DNA of 64,000 bases from positions 44,531 through 108,530 of the forward strand of contig JAHBWE010000029.1 of assembly GCA_019637155.1 (NCBI GenBank), read 5' to 3'. The translations under genes and the position numbers were made by a program. The number at the start of each line of letters is the position of its first letter. The stretch's first letter is position 1. Shown piece by piece: positions 1 through 7,598 of the stretch. Source of the stretch: Labilithrix sp. GTDB taxonomy: Bacteria; Myxococcota_A; Polyangia; Polyangiales; Polyangiaceae. Below the pieces are notes generated by a model. It worked only from the letters and a program-made list of their open reading frames with translations. It made no database searches and was not told where the DNA came from.

Positions 1-653
1 AAGAGCGGATGAGGCGTCACCTTGATGACGAGGATGAGGTCCCCGGACGGCCCGCCGTTCGGCGAGCGGCCGCCCTGCCCCGGGATGCGGAGGCGGCTGC
101 CGTTGTCGGCGCCGGGCGGGACGCGCACGGTGACGGTCTCGGTCGCGCCGTGCTGCCGGAGCTGGAGCGTGGTGCCCTTCACCGCCGCGTCGAAGTCGAC
201 GGTGAGCTCCTGCTCGAGGTCCTCGCCCTTCATCGGCCCGCGCGAGCGACCGGCGCTCCGGCCGAAGAGGTCGCCGAAGTCCGCGCCGCCCACGCCGCCG
301 CCGAAGAGGTCCTCGAGGTTGACCTGATGCGCGCGCCCGCGGAAGCCGCCGCCGGCGAACGGGTTTCCGCCGCCACCACCGCCGCTACCCCACTGTTTGT
401 AGGCGCGCGCCTTGTCGGCGTCGAAGCCCTCGCGGAGCGCGTCCTCGCCGAACTCGTCGTAGAGGGCGCGCTTCTTCTGGTCGCTCAGCGTCTCGTAGGC
501 ACGGTTGACCTTCTTGAAGCGCGCCTCGACCTCCTTGTTCCCCGGGTTCTTGTCGGGGTGGAGATCGCGCGCGAGCTTCCGATACGCCTTCTTGATCGCA
601 TCGGCCTCGGCGCCCTTGGAGACGCCCAGCACGCCGTAGAAGTCCTCGGCCAT
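1..653 (-). CDS. DnaJ-type co-chaperone (type II, no zinc finger), 3' end outside window
   Basis: J-domain co-chaperone expected to deliver substrates to DnaK and stimulate its ATPase in the cytoplasm. Reading from the ATG at 653, the J-domain occupies about residues 4-70 with the HPD tripeptide at 32-34. A Gly/Phe-rich linker follows (about 90-125, with GGGGG and FGGG runs) and then a beta-rich substrate-binding domain beginning near GEDLEQELTVDF. The CxxCxGxG zinc fingers of classical DnaJ are absent between linker and beta domain, so this is a type II (CbpA/DnaJB-like) protein. The reading frame is open to the first base of the window, so the C-terminus is missing (217 codons present). It is divergent from the lipoprotein at 748. 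Family confident; exact paralogue not determinable. Confidence 0.93.
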   Translation of the reverse strand, partial: MAEDFYGVLGVSKGAEADAIKKAYRKLARDLHPDKNPGNKEVEARFKKVNRAYETLSDQKKRALYDEFGEDALREGFDADKARAYKQWGSGGGGGGNPFAGGGFRGRAHQVNLEDLFGGGVGGADFGDLFGRSAGRSRGPMKGEDLEQELTVDFDAAVKGTTLQLRQHGATETVTVRVPPGADNGSRLRIPGQGGRSPNGGPSGDLILVIKVTPHPL

Positions 654-747
654 CGTCGGATGAACCTAAATCCCAGGCGCGCTCGTTGCAATGAGGTGCT
701 TCGCAGGAAAGGCGCCCGGGCGGTGAGGCGTTGCTAGAGTCGTGCAG

Positions 748-1890
748 ATGCTCCTCGGGAGGCGTGGCTGGGCGGTGGCGTGGTTCGGCGGTGCAGCGGT
801 CGTGCTTGCGTGCAGCCCCACGCAGCCGCCGCACGACAACGTCCCCGACACGAAGGCGCCCGCGGTCGACGCGGCCGCCGGCGGGAGCTCGACCGACGCC
901 GCGATCGAGGCCGCCGCCCGCGCGATCCTCGACGCAGGGCCGGCCGACACGGGCGCGCCGATCGTCTACTCCGACCCGATGACGAGCCACAAGGAGTCGA
1001 CGGAGGAGATGCTCTCGCTCTTCGAGATCCGGAAGTTCACGGAGCAGGAGGAGAAGACGATCCAGGCGCAGGCGTTCTTGAAGCGCATGTTCCAGCCGAA
1101 GGGCCCGCAGTTCGCGAACCAGGGCAACAAGGCGATCGCCCAGCACTCCATCTCGAAGGAGAAGTGCCTCGAGGGCCTCGCCGGCATCACGCTCCAGACG
1201 CCCGAGCAGAAGGAGAAGTGTGGGGCCGAGAACATGGTCCCGGTCTGGATCAAGGGCAAGGAGGCCTGGTACTGCGTCGACATCTTCGAGTTCCCGAACA
1301 AGGCGTGCGAGCTCCCGATGGTGTGGACGCAGCCGCCGCTCGCGAAGAAGGTGTGCGAGCTCCAGGGCAAGCGCCTCTGCTCCGACATCGAGTGGAACAT
1401 CGCCTGCCGCGGCGACCCGGAGGGCGGCGAAGACTGGAAGTACGCTTACGGCAACAAGCTCGACATCGAGATCTGCCACACCAACCTGCGCCACCGGCAG
1501 CCGTGCGTCGTCCAGGACGCGCAGACGACGTGGAAGACCTGCACGACGGACACCGAGCCGAGCGGCGCCTACCCGAAATGCCGATCACGCTTCGGCGTGT
1601 TCGATCAGCACGGCAACGTCGCCGAGGTCATGATGCGCCGCGACAAGGCGACGAACAAGGTCGTCACCCAGCTAAAAGGCTCGGCGTGGTTCTACAACGA
1701 GCTCGCGCGCGAGCCAGGCGAGCCGGTCCCCGCGACGACGACGAACAAGACAGGCGCCTATCCCGATCACTGCAATTTCGACCCACGCTGGCACGTCGAG
1801 CCGCTCGAGAGCGCCGGCCACGTGAATTACCACTTGGGATTCCGCTGCTGCAAGGACATCGCGTACCTGAACCCGCCGCCGGCGAAGTAG
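748..1890 (+). CDS. Lipoprotein with formylglycine-generating-enzyme-like (SUMF1) domain
   Basis: Predicted exported lipoprotein: a hydrophobic stretch ends in a lipobox VVLAC near residue 22. A GTG at 742 gives a start two codons earlier; the ATG at 748 is preferred. The region from about residue 160 to the end resembles the FGE-sulfatase/SUMF1 fold: a Cys-rich block with CELQGKRLCSDIEWNIACRG (matching the family's GKRLPTExEWExAARG block), then FGVFDQHGNVAEV and a C-terminal GFRCC. Many bacterial lipoproteins use this fold as a non-catalytic extracellular or binding domain. The Cys-rich composition (about a dozen Cys) suggests disulfides in the periplasm or outside. Catalytic FGE activity is not supported. 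Ends 6 bp before a convergent gene. Confidence 0.85.
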   Translation: MLLGRRGWAVAWFGGAAVVLACSPTQPPHDNVPDTKAPAVDAAAGGSSTDAAIEAAARAILDAGPADTGAPIVYSDPMTSHKESTEEMLSLFEIRKFTEQEEKTIQAQAFLKRMFQPKGPQFANQGNKAIAQHSISKEKCLEGLAGITLQTPEQKEKCGAENMVPVWIKGKEAWYCVDIFEFPNKACELPMVWTQPPLAKKVCELQGKRLCSDIEWNIACRGDPEGGEDWKYAYGNKLDIEICHTNLRHRQPCVVQDAQTTWKTCTTDTEPSGAYPKCRSRFGVFDQHGNVAEVMMRRDKATNKVVTQLKGSAWFYNELAREPGEPVPATTTNKTGAYPDHCNFDPRWHVEPLESAGHVNYHLGFRCCKDIAYLNPPPAK

Positions 1891-1896
1891 AGCGCA

Positions 1897-4560
1897 TTAC
1901 CGTTTCGACGCCTCGGCGCGCTCCCACATCCGGATGTACGCCTCCGCCGATTGAAAGGCGGCGCGGAGGTCCTTCACGCGCGCGTTGCGTACCCGCAGCT
2001 GGTTCGAGACGTCCTGCAGGAAGTCCGGAACGAGGCCGTAGTGCGCGAGCCCGTCGAGGTTGTAGTCGTAGTCGCGGACGTTCGGGATGACGTAGCGCTC
2101 GAGCGGCGCGTCGACGTTGCCGCTCTCCATCCGAGACCACTGCAGCGCGACCGCCTTCACGGTGTCGTACGCGCGCCGTAGATCGCGCGGCTCCTGCGGC
2201 CGCGGCTTGGCGGCGGCGACGCGCGAGGCCGCTTCCCACCAGATCGCGTCGCCGGTGACCGGACGGCCGCACATCCCCGCCGCGACGGGACCGACGACAC
2301 CACGTTCCTCCTTCAGGTCTCGCTCGACCGCCGCCGTCGCGCCCGCCTTGCAGCGCGCGATCCCGATCCATACCGCGCGCTCGGTCGCCGTGTAGGCCGC
2401 GTGGTCGCTCTTGGGACCGAAGAAGCGGTGCACGCTCGCGGAGGTGATCGGCCGGTCGTAGGTCACCCCCGCCTCCTGCGCGTCCGCGTCCGCGCGCAGC
2501 GTCTCGCGCATCGATCGCGCCGGGAGCCGCCGCGCGTCGTCTTTCCCGCCGCCGACGCGGAGCCGCGCCGAGCACGCCCACGGACCGAAACGTGGGAGCG
2601 GTTCCTGCGCGAGGCCGTTCATGTCGCTGCCGAACCCGACGCCGGTCCCCTCCATCCTCTCGACGGTATACGCATACGCGTTCATCCACGAGGTCGAGGC
2701 CCCCTGACACTCGGGGCCGGGCAGCACGCTCCGGACGTCGCCCTGATTGGTAATCGGATTGACGACTCCGCCGAGCCCCCGCACCCAACCGAGCTCGTTG
2801 CCGGTCTTCATCGGCTCGCTCCGCAGCTTGGTCGAATCCTCGGACTCGTTGACCGAATACCCGAGATCGCGCAGCCACGAGTGGCCCATCGCCACCGGCG
2901 TGCACGTCGTCGCGAAGTGCTCGAGCGTATCCATCCGCGCGAGCTCGCTCATGTGATCGACGTCGACGACCGCCCCTCGCCGCCGCAGCTCGTCGATCAC
3001 CTCGAATCCCAAGTCGGTCAGGCCCACTCCGTTGATGTGCCCGCCGGCGATGCTTTTGTAGTCGCCCATCGGCGGGTCGAACGGCGCGCCGCCGTAGCGA
3101 TTGGGCTTTTGCAGGAGCTGCGCGCCCCAGACCGGAAGCGCCTGCTGCTCGAGCGAAAAGGCAAAAGCGACCGAGTCGTCGTGGATGACGCGCTGATAGT
3201 GGCCCGTCATCCACCAGGTCAGCAGGTTGAAGACTCCCTCGTGATAGACGGCCGCACCGCCAAACGCATTGTCGGCGAGGTGGATCGGGAAGAAGTGCCG
3301 CGCCCCGAGCCGATACAGCTCGTCGACGCCGGCGAGCGCGCGGGAACGATGACAGTCCTCCGCACGACGGCACCCGCCGATCGCGTCGACCTCGACGCCG
3401 AGGACCACCGCGAGCTTTCCCGCACCTACGATCCGGCGCGCGTCCGCGGGCGTCTCGGCGATCTCCATGAAGTCGCCGTGTCGGCCCACGAAGGCGCGCG
3501 TCTCGACGAGCTGCTTCACCGCCGCCGGCATGTCGTCCTTCGGCTCCGCTCCACGGAACTCGCGCGCGAGCAGCTCGTTGTGAACCGCGAGCGCGATCAT
3601 GATGCGCTGCCCACCGCGCCAGGCGCGTCGGATCCAGTCGACGTGCATCTGCTGATGCGTCTGCGTCGCGAACCAGGGCCAGCCCTCGAAGCGCGCCGCA
3701 CCACCCGTGACATGGCCGGGCAAGCCGTCCGTCGAAGGCTCGAACAGCGCCATCATCGCGCCCGCCTTCCCGTCGACGCCGAGGCCGCGCGTGCCATGCT
3801 CGCGGCGACAGTCCGCGAGCGCAGCGTCGAACGGTCCTTCGTTCTGCCCGACGAGGACGTGCGTTCCGAATCCATGCTGGCTGAGCGGATGCGCGTGCGT
3901 GTCCGCGAATCCCCACACCGGCGCGGGCGCGGGCGCCGGCGTCTCCTCCGAGTCGTAGATCGCGTCGACGAGGATACCGTCGGGCGCGCTCCCGTCGTCG
4001 AGCACGCGGAGCCGCGCGGTCTTGCCGCGGTACGCGGCGACGTCCCAGACGACGGCGCCGAGTTGAACGTTGCCGCTGCCGTTCACGACGATGACGGGGG
4101 CGAAGCCGTTCTCCTCCAGCTCGAGCTGGACGCTGCGTCCCGGTCCGCCGCCGCCGACGCGCAGCGAGAGGTAGCGATGCGCGAGCGTGAACGTCGGCGA
4201 AACGATCGCCTGCGCGCGACGCTCGAGGCCCGTGTCGAGGCGGCACTGGCCCTCCTGCCCGACGTCGATCGGCGTGCGCCAGTAGCTGCCCGCCGGCGAG
4301 AGCGGCTCGAGACGCTTCACGCGATCGGCCATCACGAGCCCACACGCGGGCTGCGCGCCGGCGTCGGACTGCCATCCCTCGAGCCCGTGCTCGAACGACC
4401 AATCGATGGTCCGGCCCCGCTCCCGGCCGAGCGGCTGCGCGCACACGATCGGCCCCGGCGCCGCCGACCGCGCGATCACGGGCGGCAGGTCGCGACACGC
4501 GGAGAGGAGGAGCAGCAAACACCACGACGAATGACGAGCTCGCACGGCGCGACGATACAC
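1897..4560 (-). CDS. Lipoprotein, membrane dipeptidase (peptidase M19)-like amidohydrolase
   Basis: An 887-residue exported protein; the GTG start at 4560 (alternative GTG at 4545) gives a basic n-region, LLLLL core and lipobox LLSAC. Residues about 50-205 look like a beta-sandwich/carbohydrate-binding module. A metal-dependent hydrolase domain begins at about 220 with DTHAHP (HxH-type metal ligands) and continues with VVDVDHMSELA and AMGHSW near the middle. This order of motifs matches the M19/renal-dipeptidase branch of the amidohydrolase superfamily, but the protein is about twice the usual M19 length, with a long Arg-rich C-terminal part. The likely role is cleavage of a dipeptide or amide outside the cytoplasm; substrate unknown. 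A TATAAT box lies 33-38 bp upstream of the start. Confidence 0.75.
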   Translation of the reverse strand: MYRRAVRARHSSWCLLLLLSACRDLPPVIARSAAPGPIVCAQPLGRERGRTIDWSFEHGLEGWQSDAGAQPACGLVMADRVKRLEPLSPAGSYWRTPIDVGQEGQCRLDTGLERRAQAIVSPTFTLAHRYLSLRVGGGGPGRSVQLELEENGFAPVIVVNGSGNVQLGAVVWDVAAYRGKTARLRVLDDGSAPDGILVDAIYDSEETPAPAPAPVWGFADTHAHPLSQHGFGTHVLVGQNEGPFDAALADCRREHGTRGLGVDGKAGAMMALFEPSTDGLPGHVTGGAARFEGWPWFATQTHQQMHVDWIRRAWRGGQRIMIALAVHNELLAREFRGAEPKDDMPAAVKQLVETRAFVGRHGDFMEIAETPADARRIVGAGKLAVVLGVEVDAIGGCRRAEDCHRSRALAGVDELYRLGARHFFPIHLADNAFGGAAVYHEGVFNLLTWWMTGHYQRVIHDDSVAFAFSLEQQALPVWGAQLLQKPNRYGGAPFDPPMGDYKSIAGGHINGVGLTDLGFEVIDELRRRGAVVDVDHMSELARMDTLEHFATTCTPVAMGHSWLRDLGYSVNESEDSTKLRSEPMKTGNELGWVRGLGGVVNPITNQGDVRSVLPGPECQGASTSWMNAYAYTVERMEGTGVGFGSDMNGLAQEPLPRFGPWACSARLRVGGGKDDARRLPARSMRETLRADADAQEAGVTYDRPITSASVHRFFGPKSDHAAYTATERAVWIGIARCKAGATAAVERDLKEERGVVGPVAAGMCGRPVTGDAIWWEAASRVAAAKPRPQEPRDLRRAYDTVKAVALQWSRMESGNVDAPLERYVIPNVRDYDYNLDGLAHYGLVPDFLQDVSNQLRVRNARVKDLRAAFQSAEAYIRMWERAEASKR

Positions 4561-4585
4561 GAACGATGATGTCCGAAAAATCGCC

Positions 4586-4638
4586 TATACCAATTATACC
4601 GGCTCTACGAGATAACCCTTATCACCCCCAGGGGTGAT
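4586..4638. promoter_or_regulatory. Divergent promoter region with perfect palindromic operator candidate
   Basis: Between the divergent genes starting at 4560 (minus) and 4674 (plus) lies an unusually AT-rich patch for this genome. On the minus strand it contains an exact TATAAT at 4598-4593, about 33 bp upstream of the dipeptidase-like start. A perfect inverted repeat ATCACCCC-CA-GGGGTGAT lies at 4621-4638, upstream of that -10 and about 35 bp before the plus-strand start. TATACC occurs twice as a direct repeat (4586 and 4595). The sequence elements are seen directly; the promoter/operator function is inferred. No convincing -35 was found. Confidence 0.5.
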
Positions 4639-4673
4639 GGCGGAGCGGCTCCGAACCGAATAGGTTGCGCTCG

Positions 4674-6650
4674 ATGCTGCGTCACACCGTCCTCGGGCTG
4701 ATGCTCGCCACGCCGGTCCTCCTGGGATCTCGACCGGCCTCCGCTTTCATCTTCTCCGAGCACTCGCAAATAACGGAGCAGGCGCTCACCACGCTCACTC
4801 GAGACGGCGAGGTGCGCGCCATCTTCGACGAGCTCGCGAGCATGACCGACCTCTGCGCGCGGGAAGGATCCATCAACGAGACGGACTGCCTCGCATTGAT
4901 GAGCGACTTCGTCGCCATCGCCGGCGACCACGCCTGCACTCCCGTGGAGCTCGCGCGAGAGCTCGCGGCTTCGAACGAGCCGACGAAGAAGGACCGTCAT
5001 GGCGACAACGAACGCGACCACTGGTACTGGGAGGTCCGCCGTGTCGCGTGGGACGAGGACGCGGAGCTCAACGGCGACAATCCGAAGAACCGCCGCCGGC
5101 TGAACGTCATCGACATCCTGACCGACGGGACGAAGGACGCCGCCGGCTACACGTACAGCAACGACCGAAAGAAGCTGGACGACGGCGACTACTCCACCCG
5201 CAACTTCGTCCGGCGTCGCCTGAACCTCCAACTGCAGAACGCCGATCCGAAGTACACCTCTCGCGCGAAGGGCGACGATGGGCATTTCCAACTAGCGAGA
5301 GCTCCCGGCGCAGAGACCTCTCTCACGGCGTTCCTCGAGCAATCCCTCGCGCCGGACGCGCTCTCGAACGCGACCGCGTTCTATGCGACCTACCACCTCG
5401 CCGCGCTGAGGCTCGCCGCCGAAGCCGAGGCCGCGAAGGGGAAGCCGGAGCGTCCGGGCCTGCTGAAGCGCGCGTTCCTCGCCGAGGTCTTTGCGCTTCA
5501 CTTCCTCGAAGACTCTTTTGCTGCGGGGCACGTCGTCGGCCATTGGGGTGACGAAGGGATGGGCGGAGTCCGTCTGCCGCTTCGGAGCGAGAGCGTTCGA
5601 ATCGGAACGCACGACTACTATTGTGACCGCGGCGTCGAGACGACACGCTGGGTCGACCTCGCGTCGCCGCCGGCGGGTCCGTACTCGGTCGCTCACCACG
5701 TCACGCACGGCGACGCGAACATGACGACGACTGATCTCGATTTCGCCGCCGCCGCCGTCTTCACGAGCCTCCGACAGGTGCTGCTCGTTGCGTCGCAGCG
5801 CACGCCAGCGGACGCCGCCCATCGGCTCGCGGCCTTCCTCCCGGCCGGAGACGAGTCGTTCGACTCGTGCGTCGGCGGCAAGCACACCCCGCAGGGGCTC
5901 GCCGGGATCGCTCGCGTCGCCGGCCCGATCCAGGAGGTGCTGCAGCTCGAGCCGATTCCGAGCGCACGTAGCCCGGAGCTCCCACGCTTTCGTGCGGAGG
6001 TCGGGCTCTTCATCGGCGCGGCGGCGGCGGTCGACGGCGGCACGGGCTTCACGCGCATCGATTCGGGCGGCGAGGGCGCGATCGGACGGGCGCGCGCGAC
6101 GCTACGCGCCGGCGTCGGCCTCGGCGGCATCAGCACGGATCCGATGAACAGCTTGATGTTCGTCGAGGTCGGCGCCGTCGCGCTGGGAACACGCATGTTC
6201 GAGAGTCCAAACTCGAACGTCGGGCTCTCGGTGCGGCTTCGCTCGCCAGGGCTCATCTCGCTCGTCGAGGGCACGCCGCTCTTGATCCTCGCCGCGGCGA
6301 CGCGCGCGCCCTGGCTCCTCGAGGCCGCGTCGACCGCCGCCAACGGAGGCTGGCTCCCGAGCATTTTCCGGTCACATCACATCACGGGGACCTGGAACTG
6401 GCAGATCTCCGCCCTCCGTGACGTCGCTTGGAATTTCTACCCGCGCGGGAGCGACGGACACTTCCGGTGGGAATTCCAGGTCCCGATGCTCACCGCTCGG
6501 AGCGCCAATCCGAGCTCGGGCGTCGTCTGGGCGCAGTCGAACGACTTCTGGTTCGACCTCGGGATGACGGCCGGCCGCTCGAATCAGTTCCGCGACGGAA
6601 ACTACGGCGTGTACCTCGGCTTCTCGGCGTCATCGCGCTCGTTCCCCTGA
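4674..6650 (+). CDS. Secreted zinc-dependent phospholipase C / S1-P1-like protein
   Basis: A 658-residue protein with a clear signal peptide ending RPASA-F; ATG 4674 is preferred over an in-frame TTG at 4665. The mature N-terminus FIFSEHSQITEQAL has the W/F...H...I...A pattern of zinc-dependent phospholipase C and S1/P1 nuclease proteins. A second signature, HFLEDSFAAGH at about residue 276, matches the HxLxDxFxxGH zinc-binding helix of that superfamily. The last ~200 residues (alternating small/hydrophobic strands, ending in LGFSASSRSFP) look beta-rich, possibly a barrel or lipid-binding domain. The likely role is hydrolysis of phosphodiesters outside the cell, for example in predation or lipid recycling. 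Family membership is inferred from two short motifs only. Confidence 0.6.
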   Translation: MLRHTVLGLMLATPVLLGSRPASAFIFSEHSQITEQALTTLTRDGEVRAIFDELASMTDLCAREGSINETDCLALMSDFVAIAGDHACTPVELARELAASNEPTKKDRHGDNERDHWYWEVRRVAWDEDAELNGDNPKNRRRLNVIDILTDGTKDAAGYTYSNDRKKLDDGDYSTRNFVRRRLNLQLQNADPKYTSRAKGDDGHFQLARAPGAETSLTAFLEQSLAPDALSNATAFYATYHLAALRLAAEAEAAKGKPERPGLLKRAFLAEVFALHFLEDSFAAGHVVGHWGDEGMGGVRLPLRSESVRIGTHDYYCDRGVETTRWVDLASPPAGPYSVAHHVTHGDANMTTTDLDFAAAAVFTSLRQVLLVASQRTPADAAHRLAAFLPAGDESFDSCVGGKHTPQGLAGIARVAGPIQEVLQLEPIPSARSPELPRFRAEVGLFIGAAAAVDGGTGFTRIDSGGEGAIGRARATLRAGVGLGGISTDPMNSLMFVEVGAVALGTRMFESPNSNVGLSVRLRSPGLISLVEGTPLLILAAATRAPWLLEAASTAANGGWLPSIFRSHHITGTWNWQISALRDVAWNFYPRGSDGHFRWEFQVPMLTARSANPSSGVVWAQSNDFWFDLGMTAGRSNQFRDGNYGVYLGFSASSRSFP

Positions 6651-6658
6651 TCGTCGCC

Positions 6659-7585
6659 TCAGTTCTTCGTGCACGTGAGGGTGAAGGGTTTGCAGTCGCC
6701 GCCCTTGTTCATCGCGACGGCGTCGCCGGTCATTGCGCGGCCGCCGGGGTCGAGCTTGAGGCGGCCGCCGGAGTAGGAGTCGTCGGCGTAGCGGAACTGG
6801 AGCTCGCTCCCGACGACGGCGCCGCTCCACGTGCGCGACGCGTCGGGGCCGCCCGTGATCGTCGCCGTGATCTTCCCGTCGGCGAGCTGCACGATGTTCA
6901 TGTGATCGGTGCCGGTCCACGTCCCGCCGATCACGCACGTCCACCGGCCGTCGACCCTCACCTTGCCCGGCGCCGGCTTGTCCGCCGCCGGCACCTTCGC
7001 CGCGCACTCCTTGTGGCCGGCCGCGGTGCGCGCCGCCTGCTGATCATGCTCGATCGCCGCGACGCGCGCGTGCGCCTTGCTCTGCGCGTAGTAGGTCGCG
7101 GTCGTCTCGACGGCGGTGTAGCCCGCGGGCGCCGGCGGCGCCTCGGGCGGCGGCTTGTCCCCTTCGTAGACGAGGACGCGCGTGCCCGCTTCGGTCAGGT
7201 GGAGCTTCTTCTTCAGCAGGACCTCGACGAACTTGTGGCTCCGGAGGGTCACGAGCCACACGCCCGGCTTCACCTTGAAGTCCTGGGTCGAGGACGGCGC
7301 GATGACGGGGCGCTTCGAGTGGTAGTTCTCGCCGAGGTAAATGGTGCCGCTCTCGGTGCGCCCGCCCGGCGGCACGTCGGCGAGCTCGAGGTCGACGTAC
7401 TGGATGTGATGCGGCGTGTAGTTCGAAATGACGAGGGGCGCCTTCCCCTGCATCGAGCCTTCGACCGCGTTGTAGTCGTGCTCCTCCGCCGGGCCCGCCG
7501 GCTGCGGCTTCACCACGCACGAAATCAAACCGATCGCGAAGACGAGACCGATCAGCCCACGAACGAGCGTCCCCACATGATTCAT
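6659..7585 (-). CDS. Hypothetical lipoprotein with C-terminal beta-rich domain
   Basis: A 308-residue protein not assigned to a known family. The N-terminus MNHVGTLVRGLIGLVFAIGLISC is a typical lipoprotein signal with lipobox GLISC. A first domain (about 40-165) includes the segment VPPGGRTESGTIYLGENYHS. An Ala-rich helical linker (about 165-205) follows. The last ~100 residues carry Trp, Gly and Asp/Thr-rich strands (GRWTCVIGGTWTGTDHMN, WSGAVVGSELQFRY) resembling a small sandwich or lipocalin-like fold. It lies 13 bp from the neighbouring minus-strand metallophosphoesterase and could be cotranscribed with it. Function unknown. Confidence 0.8.
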   Translation of the reverse strand: MNHVGTLVRGLIGLVFAIGLISCVVKPQPAGPAEEHDYNAVEGSMQGKAPLVISNYTPHHIQYVDLELADVPPGGRTESGTIYLGENYHSKRPVIAPSSTQDFKVKPGVWLVTLRSHKFVEVLLKKKLHLTEAGTRVLVYEGDKPPPEAPPAPAGYTAVETTATYYAQSKAHARVAAIEHDQQAARTAAGHKECAAKVPAADKPAPGKVRVDGRWTCVIGGTWTGTDHMNIVQLADGKITATITGGPDASRTWSGAVVGSELQFRYADDSYSGGRLKLDPGGRAMTGDAVAMNKGGDCKPFTLTCTKN

Positions 7586-7598
7586 CCCGACCGATTGT

